Of a DNA stretch of 64,000 nucleotides, positions 1 to 7,650 are shown piece by piece. The translations under genes were made by a program, and so were the position numbers. Each line of letters starts with the position of its first letter. The stretch's first letter is position 1. Below the pieces are notes generated by a model. The model searched no databases. It was not told the DNA's origin and saw only the letters and a program-made list of their open reading frames with translations. This stretch comes from Pseudonocardia sp. SCN 73-27 (GTDB lineage Bacteria; Actinomycetota; Actinomycetes; Mycobacteriales; Pseudonocardiaceae), in contig MEGH01000034.1 of NCBI GenBank assembly GCA_001725415.1, positions 47,140 to 111,139 of the forward strand, given 5' to 3'.

Positions 1-224
1 CGTGGGCAGACGTGGTGATCTTCGATCCGGACGCGATAGGGCACGGGCCGGTGGAGATTCGCGCCGATCTCCCGGCGGGTGCCCGTCGGCTGTTCTGCAA
101 ACCGCTCGGCATCTGGACGGTGCTGGTCAACAGGGTGCGGACGGTGGCCGACGGCCGTCTGACCGGCGCCTCGGCGGGATCGGACGATCCGGTCAGGACG
201 CGACACCCCACCCCGATGCCATGA
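1..224 (+). CDS. Amidohydrolase family protein, C-terminal end only (partial)
   Basis: The window opens inside a gene read in frame 3, and its last 73 or so residues are visible. The stretch ADVVIFDPD is the typical C-terminal beta-strand of the D-aminoacylase/dihydroorotase type of amidohydrolases, where the chain returns from the TIM barrel to the small beta-sandwich domain. A similar ADIVVYDL stretch occurs near the C-terminus of the two full amidohydrolases later in the window, so this may be a third relative. The metal-binding part lies outside the window, so the substrate cannot be judged. The downstream operon starts after a gap with its own promoter. Confidence 0.6.
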   Translation, partial: WADVVIFDPDAIGHGPVEIRADLPAGARRLFCKPLGIWTVLVNRVRTVADGRLTGASAGSDDPVRTRHPTPMP

Positions 225-234
225 GCGGCGGATC

Positions 235-262
235 TTGCCGCCTCGCCGCTCCCCGTTATACT
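235..262 (+). promoter_or_regulatory. Predicted sigma70-type promoter of the 412-4600 operon
   Basis: TTGCCG (235-240) is followed after 16 bases by TATACT (257-262), which is an unusually good -10 box for such GC-rich DNA. Transcription would start near 269 and leave a leader of about 140 bases before the ATG at 412. No copy of the ACTTGT palindrome found at the other catabolic promoters is seen here, so this operon may be controlled differently. Confidence 0.5.
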
Positions 263-411
263 AACAACGCTCATTTATCGCGGGTCGCGATCGCCCTTCG
301 GGCCGCACCCGCCCACTCGACGGGCCCCGGCCACCGTCGTGTGCCAGCGCGGCGGCACGTCGATGCGGTTGTGGCCGGACCGTCACCACACTCGATCGAG
401 AGGTCGTTCGG

Positions 412-837
412 ATGAGAACCGACAGGGATGCCGGCCGAAAGATCCGGCTGATGATGCAGGGCAAGAAGGCCGACACATTCGAGGCGATCCAACGGGCCCT
501 CGATCCCGAGATGTTCGAGTGGACCGAGGAGTTCAACTTCGGGACCGTCTGGACCCGGCCGGGCCTGGACTTCGACGACCGAATCCTGATCGCGATCACC
601 GCGCTCGCGGTCCAGGGTGGCCCGATCCGCAACTACCTGCACGGTGCGATCCAGGCCGGGATCGACCCCATGCGGATTCACGAGACCCTCGTCATGCTGA
701 CCCCGTACGCCGGATTCTCGGTCGCGATGGACGCGCTGCAGGTCTGGGGCGACGTCGTGCGCTCCGAACGGCGGCGGGGCGCGATCGTCGACTGCCCCGT
801 CGAGGACATCGACCTCGAGTACAAGAAGCCGACATGA
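412..837 (+). CDS. Carboxymuconolactone decarboxylase family protein
   Basis: This 141-residue protein has the all-helical AhpD/CMD fold signature, with a central helix reading RILIAITALAV and a later HGAIQAGI segment that aligns with the family's active-site helix. The family includes gamma-carboxymuconolactone decarboxylase of the beta-ketoadipate pathway and AhpD-type peroxidase partners. The CxxC pair of AhpD is absent, so a decarboxylase or isomerase-like role is more likely than a redox role. The ATG at 412 has GAGAGG seven bases upstream. It heads an operon with an FAH-family enzyme, a second CMD-like protein and a fused CoA-transferase, which suggests the lower part of a ring-degradation pathway. 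The exact reaction is unknown. Confidence 0.8.
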   Translation: MRTDRDAGRKIRLMMQGKKADTFEAIQRALDPEMFEWTEEFNFGTVWTRPGLDFDDRILIAITALAVQGGPIRNYLHGAIQAGIDPMRIHETLVMLTPYAGFSVAMDALQVWGDVVRSERRRGAIVDCPVEDIDLEYKKPT

Positions 838-871
838 CGCGCGACCGCCTACGACTCGCCGGAGCGAGGCC

Positions 872-1720
872 ATGAGGATCGCGAACCTCGACGGGCGCGC
901 CGTGCTCGTCGAGGGCGACACGGCGGTCGACATCGCCGCGAGCTCGGCCGGGCGCTTCGGCCCCGATCCCCAGCAGCTGTTCGCGTCCTGGCCGGAGTTC
1001 CGCTCCTGGGCGGGCGCGGCGAGCGGACCCACGCTGGCTGTCGACACCGACCGGCTCGGCCCCCCCGTTCCGCGGCCGCCGCAGGTGTTCGCCATCGGGC
1101 TCAACTACCTCGACCACGCCGCCGAGGCCGGCGCAGAACCCCCTCGCCACCCATCGGTGTTCACGAAGTTCCCATCCTGCCTGGCCGGGCCACGCGGCGC
1201 GGTGGAGATCTCCTCGCGCATGCTCGTCGACTGGGAGGTCGAGCTCGTCGTCGTCATCGGCATCGGCGGGCGCGACATCCCGGCTGACCAGGGCTGGACG
1301 CACGTCGCCGGACTGACAGTGGGCCAAGACCTGTCCGACCGGCGGCTGCAGATGCGCAAGCCGGTGCCCGAGCAGTACTCGCTCGGCAAGTCGTGCCCGG
1401 GGTTCGGGCCGACCGGGCCGTATCTGGTGACACCCGACGAGCTGGCCGACCCCGACGACCTGGCGATCGGCTGCCGGCTCGGCGACGAGCAGGTGCAACA
1501 GAGCCGGACCGGGAAGATGCACTTCTCGGTGCCCGATCTCGTGGCGCGGCTCTCGGGGTCGGTCACCTTGTGTCCCGGTGACCTGATCTTTACCGGAACC
1601 CCGAGCGGAGTCGGGGCGTTCCGCACCCCGCCGCGCTGGATCCGGCCGGGCGAGGTGCTGACGTCAGAGATCGAGGGAATCGGGTCGCTGACCACGAGAT
1701 TCGTCGAGGCGGACCGGTGA
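872..1720 (+). CDS. Fumarylacetoacetate hydrolase family protein
   Basis: The protein has 282 residues, the usual size for FAH-family hydrolases and hydratases. The core motifs are present: FAIGLNYLDHAAE near residue 75, the metal-binding ExE pattern in WEVELVVVIG, and FTGTPSGVG near the C-terminus. Members cleave C-C bonds of 1,3-diketo acids or hydrate or decarboxylate 2-hydroxydienoates formed after aromatic ring cleavage, using Mg or Mn. The ATG at 872 follows GGAGCGAGG. The stop codon overlaps the GTG start of the next gene (GTGA), indicating translational coupling. With the extradiol-type VOC protein at 7095 it fits a meta-cleavage-like sequence, but the substrate is not deducible. Confidence 0.85.
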   Translation: MRIANLDGRAVLVEGDTAVDIAASSAGRFGPDPQQLFASWPEFRSWAGAASGPTLAVDTDRLGPPVPRPPQVFAIGLNYLDHAAEAGAEPPRHPSVFTKFPSCLAGPRGAVEISSRMLVDWEVELVVVIGIGGRDIPADQGWTHVAGLTVGQDLSDRRLQMRKPVPEQYSLGKSCPGFGPTGPYLVTPDELADPDDLAIGCRLGDEQVQQSRTGKMHFSVPDLVARLSGSVTLCPGDLIFTGTPSGVGAFRTPPRWIRPGEVLTSEIEGIGSLTTRFVEADR

Positions 1721-2316
1721 CCGCGTCGAGGGTCGAACCCGTCACCGGCCGGCCGCCGAACCACGCGTCGCTGACCCGCCGTTCGAGCGCCGACACCGAC
1801 GGCGACGTCGGCCGCATCCTCGGGAAGCTCGAGCGCGGGGGGTTCGACTACACGGTCGTTCGGATCCTGGCGAACTCCGCCCCGGTGTTCCGGCCCTTCG
1901 TCCTGTTCTCCGACGCGCTCAACCACCGGTCCGTCGTCGCAGCGGCCGTCCGCGAGGCGGTCGTGCTCGCCGCGGCCGCGCGCACCGGCTCGCGCTACGA
2001 GTGGGTCGAACACGTGCCGCTGGCCCGCCGCGCCGGGCTCGACGAGGCGCAGATCGCGGCGGCCGGGTCGGCATCCCTGCCCGAGGGTGTGCTCGATGCC
2101 GAACAGGCGCTGGCGGTCGCCGTCACCCATGCCGTCCTCGACGGCGCCGGCGTGCCCCCGAGCCTGTGGGGTCGTGCCGTCGACACCTGGGGCACGGCCG
2201 GGGTGCTCGAGCTGCTCGCGATGGTCGGCTGGTGGGGCGCCTTCCTCCCGGCGGTCCTCGGTGCGCTCGGGCTCGAGGCGCCGGACGCGCCGGCGGCGGA
2301 CGAGGGAGGAGCCTGA
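1717..2316 (+). CDS. Carboxymuconolactone decarboxylase-like (AhpD fold) protein
   Basis: This 199-residue protein is a longer, more divergent member of the AhpD/CMD fold. The helix RSVVAAAVREAVVLAAAARTG followed by YEWVEHVPLARRAGL is the recognisable core: the usual E-H pair around the YEW-EH motif, as seen in many actinobacterial CMD-family proteins of catabolic clusters. The GTG start overlaps the FAH stop by four bases, and its own stop is one base before the ATG of the fused CoA-transferase, so the three genes are almost certainly one transcript. No CxxC motif is visible. Catalytic role is unknown. Confidence 0.7.
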   Translation: MTASRVEPVTGRPPNHASLTRRSSADTDGDVGRILGKLERGGFDYTVVRILANSAPVFRPFVLFSDALNHRSVVAAAVREAVVLAAAARTGSRYEWVEHVPLARRAGLDEAQIAAAGSASLPEGVLDAEQALAVAVTHAVLDGAGVPPSLWGRAVDTWGTAGVLELLAMVGWWGAFLPAVLGALGLEAPDAPAADEGGA

Positions 2317-2317
2317 G

Positions 2318-4600
2318 ATGCCCGACGGACTACTCGCGGGGCTGCGGGTCGTCGACATGACGACCGGGATCACCGGGCCCGTCGCCACCCAGCTGCTCGC
2401 CGAGTACGGCGCCGAGGTGGTCAAGGTGGAGCCGGTCGGGGGCGACCGGTTCCGCGACCGCACACTGTTCCGGACGACGAACCGCGGCAAACGCGCGATG
2501 ACTGCCGATCTGCGGTCGGTCGCCGGGCGCGCCCGCCTCGACGCGGTCCTCGCCGACGCCGACGTCCTCGTGCACGGCCTGCGCCCGGACAAGGCGCGCG
2601 CCGTGGGTCTCGACGACGCGAGCCTGGCGGAGCGCTTCCCGCGGCTCGTCGTCTCGGCGGTGCTCGGCTACCCGGCGGCGCACCCCGACGCCGACCGGCC
2701 GGGCTACGACATCCTCGTCCAGGCCCGTTCCGGGGCGATGGACGAGCAGCCAGGTCACCGGCCCGGTCCGGTGTTCATGCGCTTCCCCCTGCCCAGCTGG
2801 GCAGCGGTACACCTGGTCACCGCCGGTGTCCTCGCCCGCTTGCTGGCCCGCTCCCGCAGCGGCCGTGGCGGGATCGCCCACACCAGCCTCTACCAGGGCA
2901 TGCTCGCGGCGCTCGTGCTCGTCTGGAGCCGGGCGGACGCGCCGTCGCCGGGTCTGGCGGAGAAGATCCCGCTGACCCGGGGCGGCCTCGGGATGGCCCG
3001 CGGGCTCTTCCGGTGCTCCGACGGTGAGTGGATGCAGATCGCCACCCTCACCGGCTACACCGAGCACCCGCTGGTGATCGAGACGATGCTGGAGGCTGGC
3101 CACGACTTCGTCGTCGTCGACGGGTGGGCACCCACCGACGAGCAGCTCGAGGTCTACCGCGACGTCTTCCAGCGGCGGCCACGGGCGGAGTGGCTGCGCG
3201 AGCTCGCGGCCGGTGACGTTCCCGTCGCACCGATCGAGCCGCTGGGATCGGTGTTCGGCGACGCGCAGGCGATCGCGAACGGCTACGTCGTCGAGATCGA
3301 CGACCCGGTGCTCGGGCCGTCGCGCCAGCCCGGCGCGCCGTTCCGCGTGGAGCCGCCGGCCCGGGTGGGTGGACCCCCGCCGGCGCTGGGCGCGCACGAC
3401 CGGTCCCCGGGGTGGACGTCGGCGGCGACGTCCGCCGCCGCGGCGCCGGGGTCGCCGGGACGCCTCCCCCTGGAGGGGCTCAAGGTGTTGGACGTGGGCA
3501 TGTACGTGGCGGGCCCGCTCGGGCCGCGCCTGCTCGCGGACCTGGGCGCAGACGTCGTCAAGATCGAGCCGGTCGACGGCGGCGACCGCGTGCGCGTGTT
3601 CGAGGCGCAGTACGTCGGGGCGAACCGGGGAAAGCGCTCGGTCGCGCTCGACCTCGCCGACCCGCGCAGCCGCCCCGTCCTGGAGAGCCTGCTGCGGTGG
3701 GCCGACGTCGTCCACCACAACCTGCGACTGCCCGCCGCGGTGAAGCTCGGGCTCGACCACGAGACGGTTCGCCGGGTGAACCCGCGGGTCGTGGTGTGCC
3801 ACGTGAGCGCCTACGGGCACGCGGGGGAGAAGGCGAACTGGCCGGGCTACGACCCGACGGCGTCCGCGGCGTCCGGGTGGGCGCTGGAGTCGGGCTCCCG
3901 GGACACGCGGCCGATGTGGTACCGCTTCGGGATCTGGGACGTGCAGGCCGCGATGTCGTCGGTCATGCCGACGCTGATGGCCGTGCTGCGCCGGGAGGAG
4001 ACCGGCGAGGGCGGGTTCGTCTCGGTGTCGATGCTCGGCATCGCCGCGCTGACCAACAGCGAAACCGCGTTGCTCGGCGACGGCGAACTCGCCCCGTACC
4101 CGAGGATCGACGACGACCAGACGGGTCTCGGCCACGACTACCGGATCTATCGGCTCGCCGACGACGAATGGGTCGCGGTCTGCGCGCTCGACAAAGGACA
4201 GCCCGCACGGCTGCGGGCGATCGCCGGGGTCGCGGCCGACCACGAGCTGCCCGCGGCGCTGACGGTTCGCGACGCGGACGCGTTCCTCAAGGACCTGGAC
4301 GCGGCGGGGATTCCCGCGGAGCGCGTACGACGGAACCAGGAGCAGACGTTCTTCGACACCGAAGGTGGGCCGGACGGGCTGGCCACGGCGTCGCGGCATC
4401 CGGTCTACGGGCGGATCGAGCAGCCGGGCCGGCTGTGGGACTTCGGCGATCTGGGGCTCAGGGTCGACGTGCCGCCGCCGATGCTCGGGCAGCACACCGT
4501 CGAGGTGCTCGGCGGGCTCGGCTTCGCGCCGGAGGCGATCGACGAGCTGGTTTCGGCCAGGGTCATCAGGCAATGGGCGTCGGACTCGTTGGGACACTGA
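2318..4600 (+). CDS. Tandem-fused class III (CaiB/BaiF) CoA-transferase
   Basis: The 760-residue protein is two complete family III CoA-transferase units in one chain. Both halves begin with the LRVVDM / LKVLDVGMYVAGP strand, then a LAEYGAEVVKVEPVGGDR type CoA-binding segment and an NRGKR motif. In the first half (about 1-390) the position of the catalytic aspartate, which forms the acyl anhydride in formyl-CoA transferase, reads PLPSWAA, with serine instead. In the second half (about 395-760) the aspartate is kept (IWDVQAA). So probably only the C-terminal unit is catalytic. I chose ATG 2318 because the upstream extension of the open frame overlaps the preceding gene. It would move CoA between organic acids of the pathway. 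A second fusion of the same design lies at 10106-12526. Confidence 0.85.
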   Translation: MPDGLLAGLRVVDMTTGITGPVATQLLAEYGAEVVKVEPVGGDRFRDRTLFRTTNRGKRAMTADLRSVAGRARLDAVLADADVLVHGLRPDKARAVGLDDASLAERFPRLVVSAVLGYPAAHPDADRPGYDILVQARSGAMDEQPGHRPGPVFMRFPLPSWAAVHLVTAGVLARLLARSRSGRGGIAHTSLYQGMLAALVLVWSRADAPSPGLAEKIPLTRGGLGMARGLFRCSDGEWMQIATLTGYTEHPLVIETMLEAGHDFVVVDGWAPTDEQLEVYRDVFQRRPRAEWLRELAAGDVPVAPIEPLGSVFGDAQAIANGYVVEIDDPVLGPSRQPGAPFRVEPPARVGGPPPALGAHDRSPGWTSAATSAAAAPGSPGRLPLEGLKVLDVGMYVAGPLGPRLLADLGADVVKIEPVDGGDRVRVFEAQYVGANRGKRSVALDLADPRSRPVLESLLRWADVVHHNLRLPAAVKLGLDHETVRRVNPRVVVCHVSAYGHAGEKANWPGYDPTASAASGWALESGSRDTRPMWYRFGIWDVQAAMSSVMPTLMAVLRREETGEGGFVSVSMLGIAALTNSETALLGDGELAPYPRIDDDQTGLGHDYRIYRLADDEWVAVCALDKGQPARLRAIAGVAADHELPAALTVRDADAFLKDLDAAGIPAERVRRNQEQTFFDTEGGPDGLATASRHPVYGRIEQPGRLWDFGDLGLRVDVPPPMLGQHTVEVLGGLGFAPEAIDELVSARVIRQWASDSLGH

Positions 4601-4611
4601 GCTTTCCGAGG

Positions 4612-4627
4612 ACTTGACAAGACAAGT
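4612..4627. promoter_or_regulatory. Variant of the shared ACTTGT/ACAAGT operator upstream of the SnoaL-P450 operon
   Basis: ACTTGACAAGACAAGT is a 16-base near-palindrome with the same 5-bp outer arms (ACTTG and CAAGT) and spacing as four sites upstream of other genes in the island. Here it lies on top of possible -35 boxes (TTGACA 4614-4619, TTGACC 4627-4632) rather than downstream of one, so the geometry differs from the other four. It stands about 80 bases before the GTG at 4706. Confidence is lower because the inner bases differ. Confidence 0.5.
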
Positions 4628-4705
4628 TGACCTGCGAAGACTGGCACGAAGTAGGCGTCGACCGGTGGGCTCGCACGTCCGGGCCCGGGACGAAAGGAGC
4701 GGAGC

Positions 4706-5185
4706 GTGCCGACGCACCACGACGATCGCGAGGCGATCGAGCGCACGATCTCGCTGTACAGCCACCTCGTCGACTTCGGTCGCTTCGACGAGTGGGGTGA
4801 CCTGTTCACCGAGGACGCCGAGGCCTCCGTCCACGGCGGTGTGCAGGTCTGGGGCGACGGGCCCGCCGTATCGGTCCAGCGTGGCCGGGCCGAAATCGTC
4901 GAGTTCGTGCGCGGCAACGTCGAGCCGTTGCGCGAGAAGGGCGTCCACCTGCTGCACATGGCGGGCAAGCCGCTCGTCGAGATCGACGGAGCGAGAGCGA
5001 CAGCGTGGTGGACCTACGTCGTCGTCGCGACGACGGCGGAGGCGATCAACGTCGCCGCGACCGGCCGCTACCACACCGAGCTCGTCCGCGGCGACGACGG
5101 GCACTGGAGGTTCTCGAACCGGACTTGCATCGAGACCGGCGGACCGCTGCCCGTGGGCGCGCTGAGTCAGCCGCCGGCCCATTGA
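4706..5185 (+). CDS. SnoaL/NTF2-like family protein
   Basis: The 159 residues show the cone-shaped NTF2-like fold pattern: an N-terminal helix REAIERTISLYSHLVDFGRFDEW followed by DLFTEDAEASV, and a C-terminal sheet ending in WRFSNRTC. Bacterial members of the SnoaL_4 type act as ring hydroxylase small subunits, ketosteroid isomerase-like isomerases or dehydratases; nothing here decides between them. GTG 4706 follows AAAGGAG. It is the first gene after the operator at 4612 and probably leads the operon with the ChrB-like protein, the P450, the VOC protein and the ligase. Confidence 0.75.
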   Translation: MPTHHDDREAIERTISLYSHLVDFGRFDEWGDLFTEDAEASVHGGVQVWGDGPAVSVQRGRAEIVEFVRGNVEPLREKGVHLLHMAGKPLVEIDGARATAWWTYVVVATTAEAINVAATGRYHTELVRGDDGHWRFSNRTCIETGGPLPVGALSQPPAH

Positions 5186-5222
5186 GTCGGCGGGCCCGCG
5201 CGGCCGACGATCGGAGCGGCCG

Positions 5223-5840
5223 ATGCTCTGGGTGACGCGGTCACACCTGCACCTCGATCGCGTCGCCGCGGCCTGGCTGATCCGGCGGTTCGTCGACCCC
5301 GGGGCGACGTTCGCGTTCGTGGGCTGGGAGGACGAGCCGGCGCTGCCCGCAGGGGCCGTCCCGTTCGGCCTGCCGGGAGCGGCGTTCGGCCCGCATGACG
5401 AGGATGGCACGACGTTCGAGAAGATCGTCCGGGCCCACCGGACGTCCGACCCGGCGCTCGCCGAGATGGCGGCCGTCGTCGCCGCGGGCGTGCGCCGGGC
5501 CCTGCGGATCGACTCGCAGCCGGACGAGCGCACGTCCCACACCGCGCTCGGCCGCGCCCTCGACGCTCTCGGCACGGGCGGCGCGGTGTTCGACGACGAT
5601 CCCGTGATCCTCGAGCGGTCGCTGCCCCTCTACGACGCGCTGCACGTGTACTGCCAGATGACGGTGCAGCTGCGGGGCACGCCGGGCCCCGTCCCGCGCG
5701 ACCCGGGCGAGCGGCAGGCGTTCTGGCGGGCGCGTCTGGTCGACCCCGCCGCGGCCCGGCTGACCAGGATGGACGAACAGATGCAGGCCCCGGCAGCCGC
5801 CGGCGGCGTGGCGAGGAGACACCGTGACCGGAACCGTTGA
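5223..5840 (+). CDS. ChrB-domain (chromate resistance-like) protein
   Basis: This 205-residue protein matches the C-terminal domain of ChrB: it opens with WVTRSHLHLDRVAAAWLIRR and continues with FVDPGATFAFV, the conserved start of that domain. In chromate-resistance operons ChrB senses chromate and regulates chrA, but stand-alone ChrB-domain proteins are widespread and their function is unclear. No ChrA transporter is nearby, and the gene sits between a SnoaL-like gene and a P450 with a 17-base overlap, so a metabolic rather than a chromate role seems likely. The conserved histidine and aspartate residues (HLHLD, FVD) could bind a metal; that is inference. Confidence 0.75.
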   Translation: MLWVTRSHLHLDRVAAAWLIRRFVDPGATFAFVGWEDEPALPAGAVPFGLPGAAFGPHDEDGTTFEKIVRAHRTSDPALAEMAAVVAAGVRRALRIDSQPDERTSHTALGRALDALGTGGAVFDDDPVILERSLPLYDALHVYCQMTVQLRGTPGPVPRDPGERQAFWRARLVDPAAARLTRMDEQMQAPAAAGGVARRHRDRNR

Positions 5841-7056
5841 CCAGGGCCTCTACGACGCCCACCCCTACCCGTACTACGCGCAGCTGCGCGCCGAGCCGGT
5901 CCGCGAGCAACCAGGCGTCGGCTATGTCGTCTCGCGCCACGAGGACGTCCTCGCGGTGCTGCGCGACCCTGACACCTACTCGGCCGCGTTCAATCCGGGG
6001 TTCGCATCGTCGCGGATGACGCTCAACCCGCGGCCACCGTCGGTCGACGCGATCATGGCGCAGGGGTTCACGGAGTGCCCGGCGCTGGCCCATACCGATG
6101 GCGATACCCACAAGCGGCACCGCCGCTACGTCAACCGCGCGTTCACCGCGCGCCAGGTCCGTCAGCTCGAGCCGTCGATCGAGACGGTCGCCGACGAACT
6201 CATCGACCGCTTCGTCGCACGCGGCACCGTGGAGCTGTTGACGGAGTTCAGCGGTCCGCTGCCGCTCACCATGATCGTTGACGCGTTGGGGCTGCCGCGG
6301 GCCGACCTACCACTGTTCTGGGAGTGGACCGAGGCATTGCAGGGCATCCGGGCCCGCGAGGTGCCCGAGGACGAGTTCGTCGCCCGCGCCCACCGCTACG
6401 TCGAGTTCCAGCACTACTTCGCCGCCGCCGCCGCGGAACGTCGCGCGGCGCCGCGCGACGACCTCATCACCGCGATCGTCACCGCGGGCGCCGAGGGCGA
6501 GGTCCCCCTTGAGCAGGGCGAGCTCATGAACATCTTTGCCCAGCTCCTGTTGGGCGGCAACGAGACGGCCGCGAGCACGTTCAACTCGGGGATGCTGACG
6601 CTGGCCCGCGATCCGCTGCGCCAGGAGCAGCTGCGTGCCGATCCGACGCTGGTTCCGGACTTCGTCGAGGAGGTGCTGCGCAAGGAGTCGCCGGTCCTCG
6701 CGATTCCGCGCATCGCGACGAAGGACACCCGGATCGGCGCGGTCGACATCCCGGCCGGGGCCCGGCTGCTCGTCCTGTTCGGCTCGGCGAACCGCGACGA
6801 CGATGTCTTCGCCGACGCCGACCGGTTCGACCCGGGCCGGCCCAACCTCCGCCATCACGTCGCGTTCGGCAACGGCGTGCACCTGTGCGTCGGCGCGCCG
6901 CTGGCCCGGGCGGAGCTGCGGATCGGGTTCGCCCGCCTGCTCGCGCGCCTCGGGCCGTTCCGCCCGGCGCCGGGGTTCGAGCCGAACTACGTGGGCGGTC
7001 CGATGTCGCATCGTCTCGACCGCCTGGACCTGGTCTTCGAGCCGACGGCGGGCTGA
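5824..7056 (+). CDS. Cytochrome P450
   Basis: The 410-residue protein has all soluble actinobacterial P450 landmarks: the C-helix region HTDGDTHKRHRRYVNRAF, the I-helix oxygen-activation motif LLLGGNETAAST, the K-helix ExxR in EEVLRKESP, and the heme-binding loop FGNGVHLCVGAPLAR with the thiolate cysteine. It should be a class I enzyme needing a ferredoxin and a reductase; neither a 3Fe-4S ferredoxin nor a reductase gene is adjacent, although a Rieske-type ferredoxin lies at 9158 on the other strand. GTG 5824 overlaps the end of the ChrB-like gene and has GAGGAG upstream. It probably carries out the first hydroxylation of the pathway substrate, which is unknown. Confidence 0.93.
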   Translation: MTGTVDQGLYDAHPYPYYAQLRAEPVREQPGVGYVVSRHEDVLAVLRDPDTYSAAFNPGFASSRMTLNPRPPSVDAIMAQGFTECPALAHTDGDTHKRHRRYVNRAFTARQVRQLEPSIETVADELIDRFVARGTVELLTEFSGPLPLTMIVDALGLPRADLPLFWEWTEALQGIRAREVPEDEFVARAHRYVEFQHYFAAAAAERRAAPRDDLITAIVTAGAEGEVPLEQGELMNIFAQLLLGGNETAASTFNSGMLTLARDPLRQEQLRADPTLVPDFVEEVLRKESPVLAIPRIATKDTRIGAVDIPAGARLLVLFGSANRDDDVFADADRFDPGRPNLRHHVAFGNGVHLCVGAPLARAELRIGFARLLARLGPFRPAPGFEPNYVGGPMSHRLDRLDLVFEPTAG

Positions 7057-7094
7057 CCGCGCGCGCCCCGGCCCCGACGAGAGGGAAGAAGGGT

Positions 7095-7622
7095 ATGTCT
7101 CCTCCGCAGAAGTTCGCCCACGTCGTGTACCGCACCGACGACCCGGCGCGGCTGCGCGACTGGTACCTCACGGTCCTCGAGGCCCGCGTCGCCTTCGAGA
7201 ACTCGTTCATCTGCTTCCTCACCTACGACGAGGAGCACCACCGGGTCGCGATCGTCGCGGACCCGAAGTTCACCCGGCCCGCGCGTCCCCGGGCCGTCGA
7301 CCACGTCGCGTTCACCTACTCCGACCTCCGTTCACTCGTCGACACCCACTCCCGGCTGCGGGAGCACAGCATCGAGCCGTACTGGACGGTGAACCACGGC
7401 CCGACGACGTCGTTCTACTACCGCGATCCCGACGGCAACGGCGTCGAGCTCCAGGTGGACAACTACGAGACCGTCGACGAGCTGCACGAGTTCTTCCGCT
7501 CGGCCCACTTCGCGGACAACCCGATCGGGATCGACGTCGACGTGGACGAGCTGCGTGCGCGGCTCGACGCGGGCGAGCCGGTCGCGTCGCTGCTGCTGCG
7601 CGCCGACCTCGCGACGAGCTGA
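7095..7622 (+). CDS. VOC superfamily protein, extradiol dioxygenase-like
   Basis: This 175-residue protein has two beta-alpha-beta-beta-beta repeats of the vicinal oxygen chelate fold. The likely metal ligands are His in KFAHVVYRT, His in VDHVAFTY and Glu in NGVELQVDNY, the 2-His-1-carboxylate set used by type I extradiol dioxygenases and glyoxalases. DPDGNGVEL is the signature seen in single-domain dihydroxybiphenyl dioxygenase-like proteins. I chose ATG 7095, with GGAAGAAGGG upstream, over earlier in-frame codons inside the P450 gene. With the P450 upstream and FAH-family enzyme at 872 it could do ring cleavage, though a lyase or isomerase role cannot be excluded. Confidence 0.8.
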   Translation: MSPPQKFAHVVYRTDDPARLRDWYLTVLEARVAFENSFICFLTYDEEHHRVAIVADPKFTRPARPRAVDHVAFTYSDLRSLVDTHSRLREHSIEPYWTVNHGPTTSFYYRDPDGNGVELQVDNYETVDELHEFFRSAHFADNPIGIDVDVDELRARLDAGEPVASLLLRADLATS

Positions 7623-7650
7623 CCCGGACCCCGCCGAGTGAGATGATCGG

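Noticed and set aside
2330-5575. 1081-residue minus-strand open frame
   Set aside because: It is antisense to the fused CoA-transferase and neighbours, full of arginine and histidine-rich low-complexity stretches, and is a codon-bias shadow typical of GC-rich DNA.
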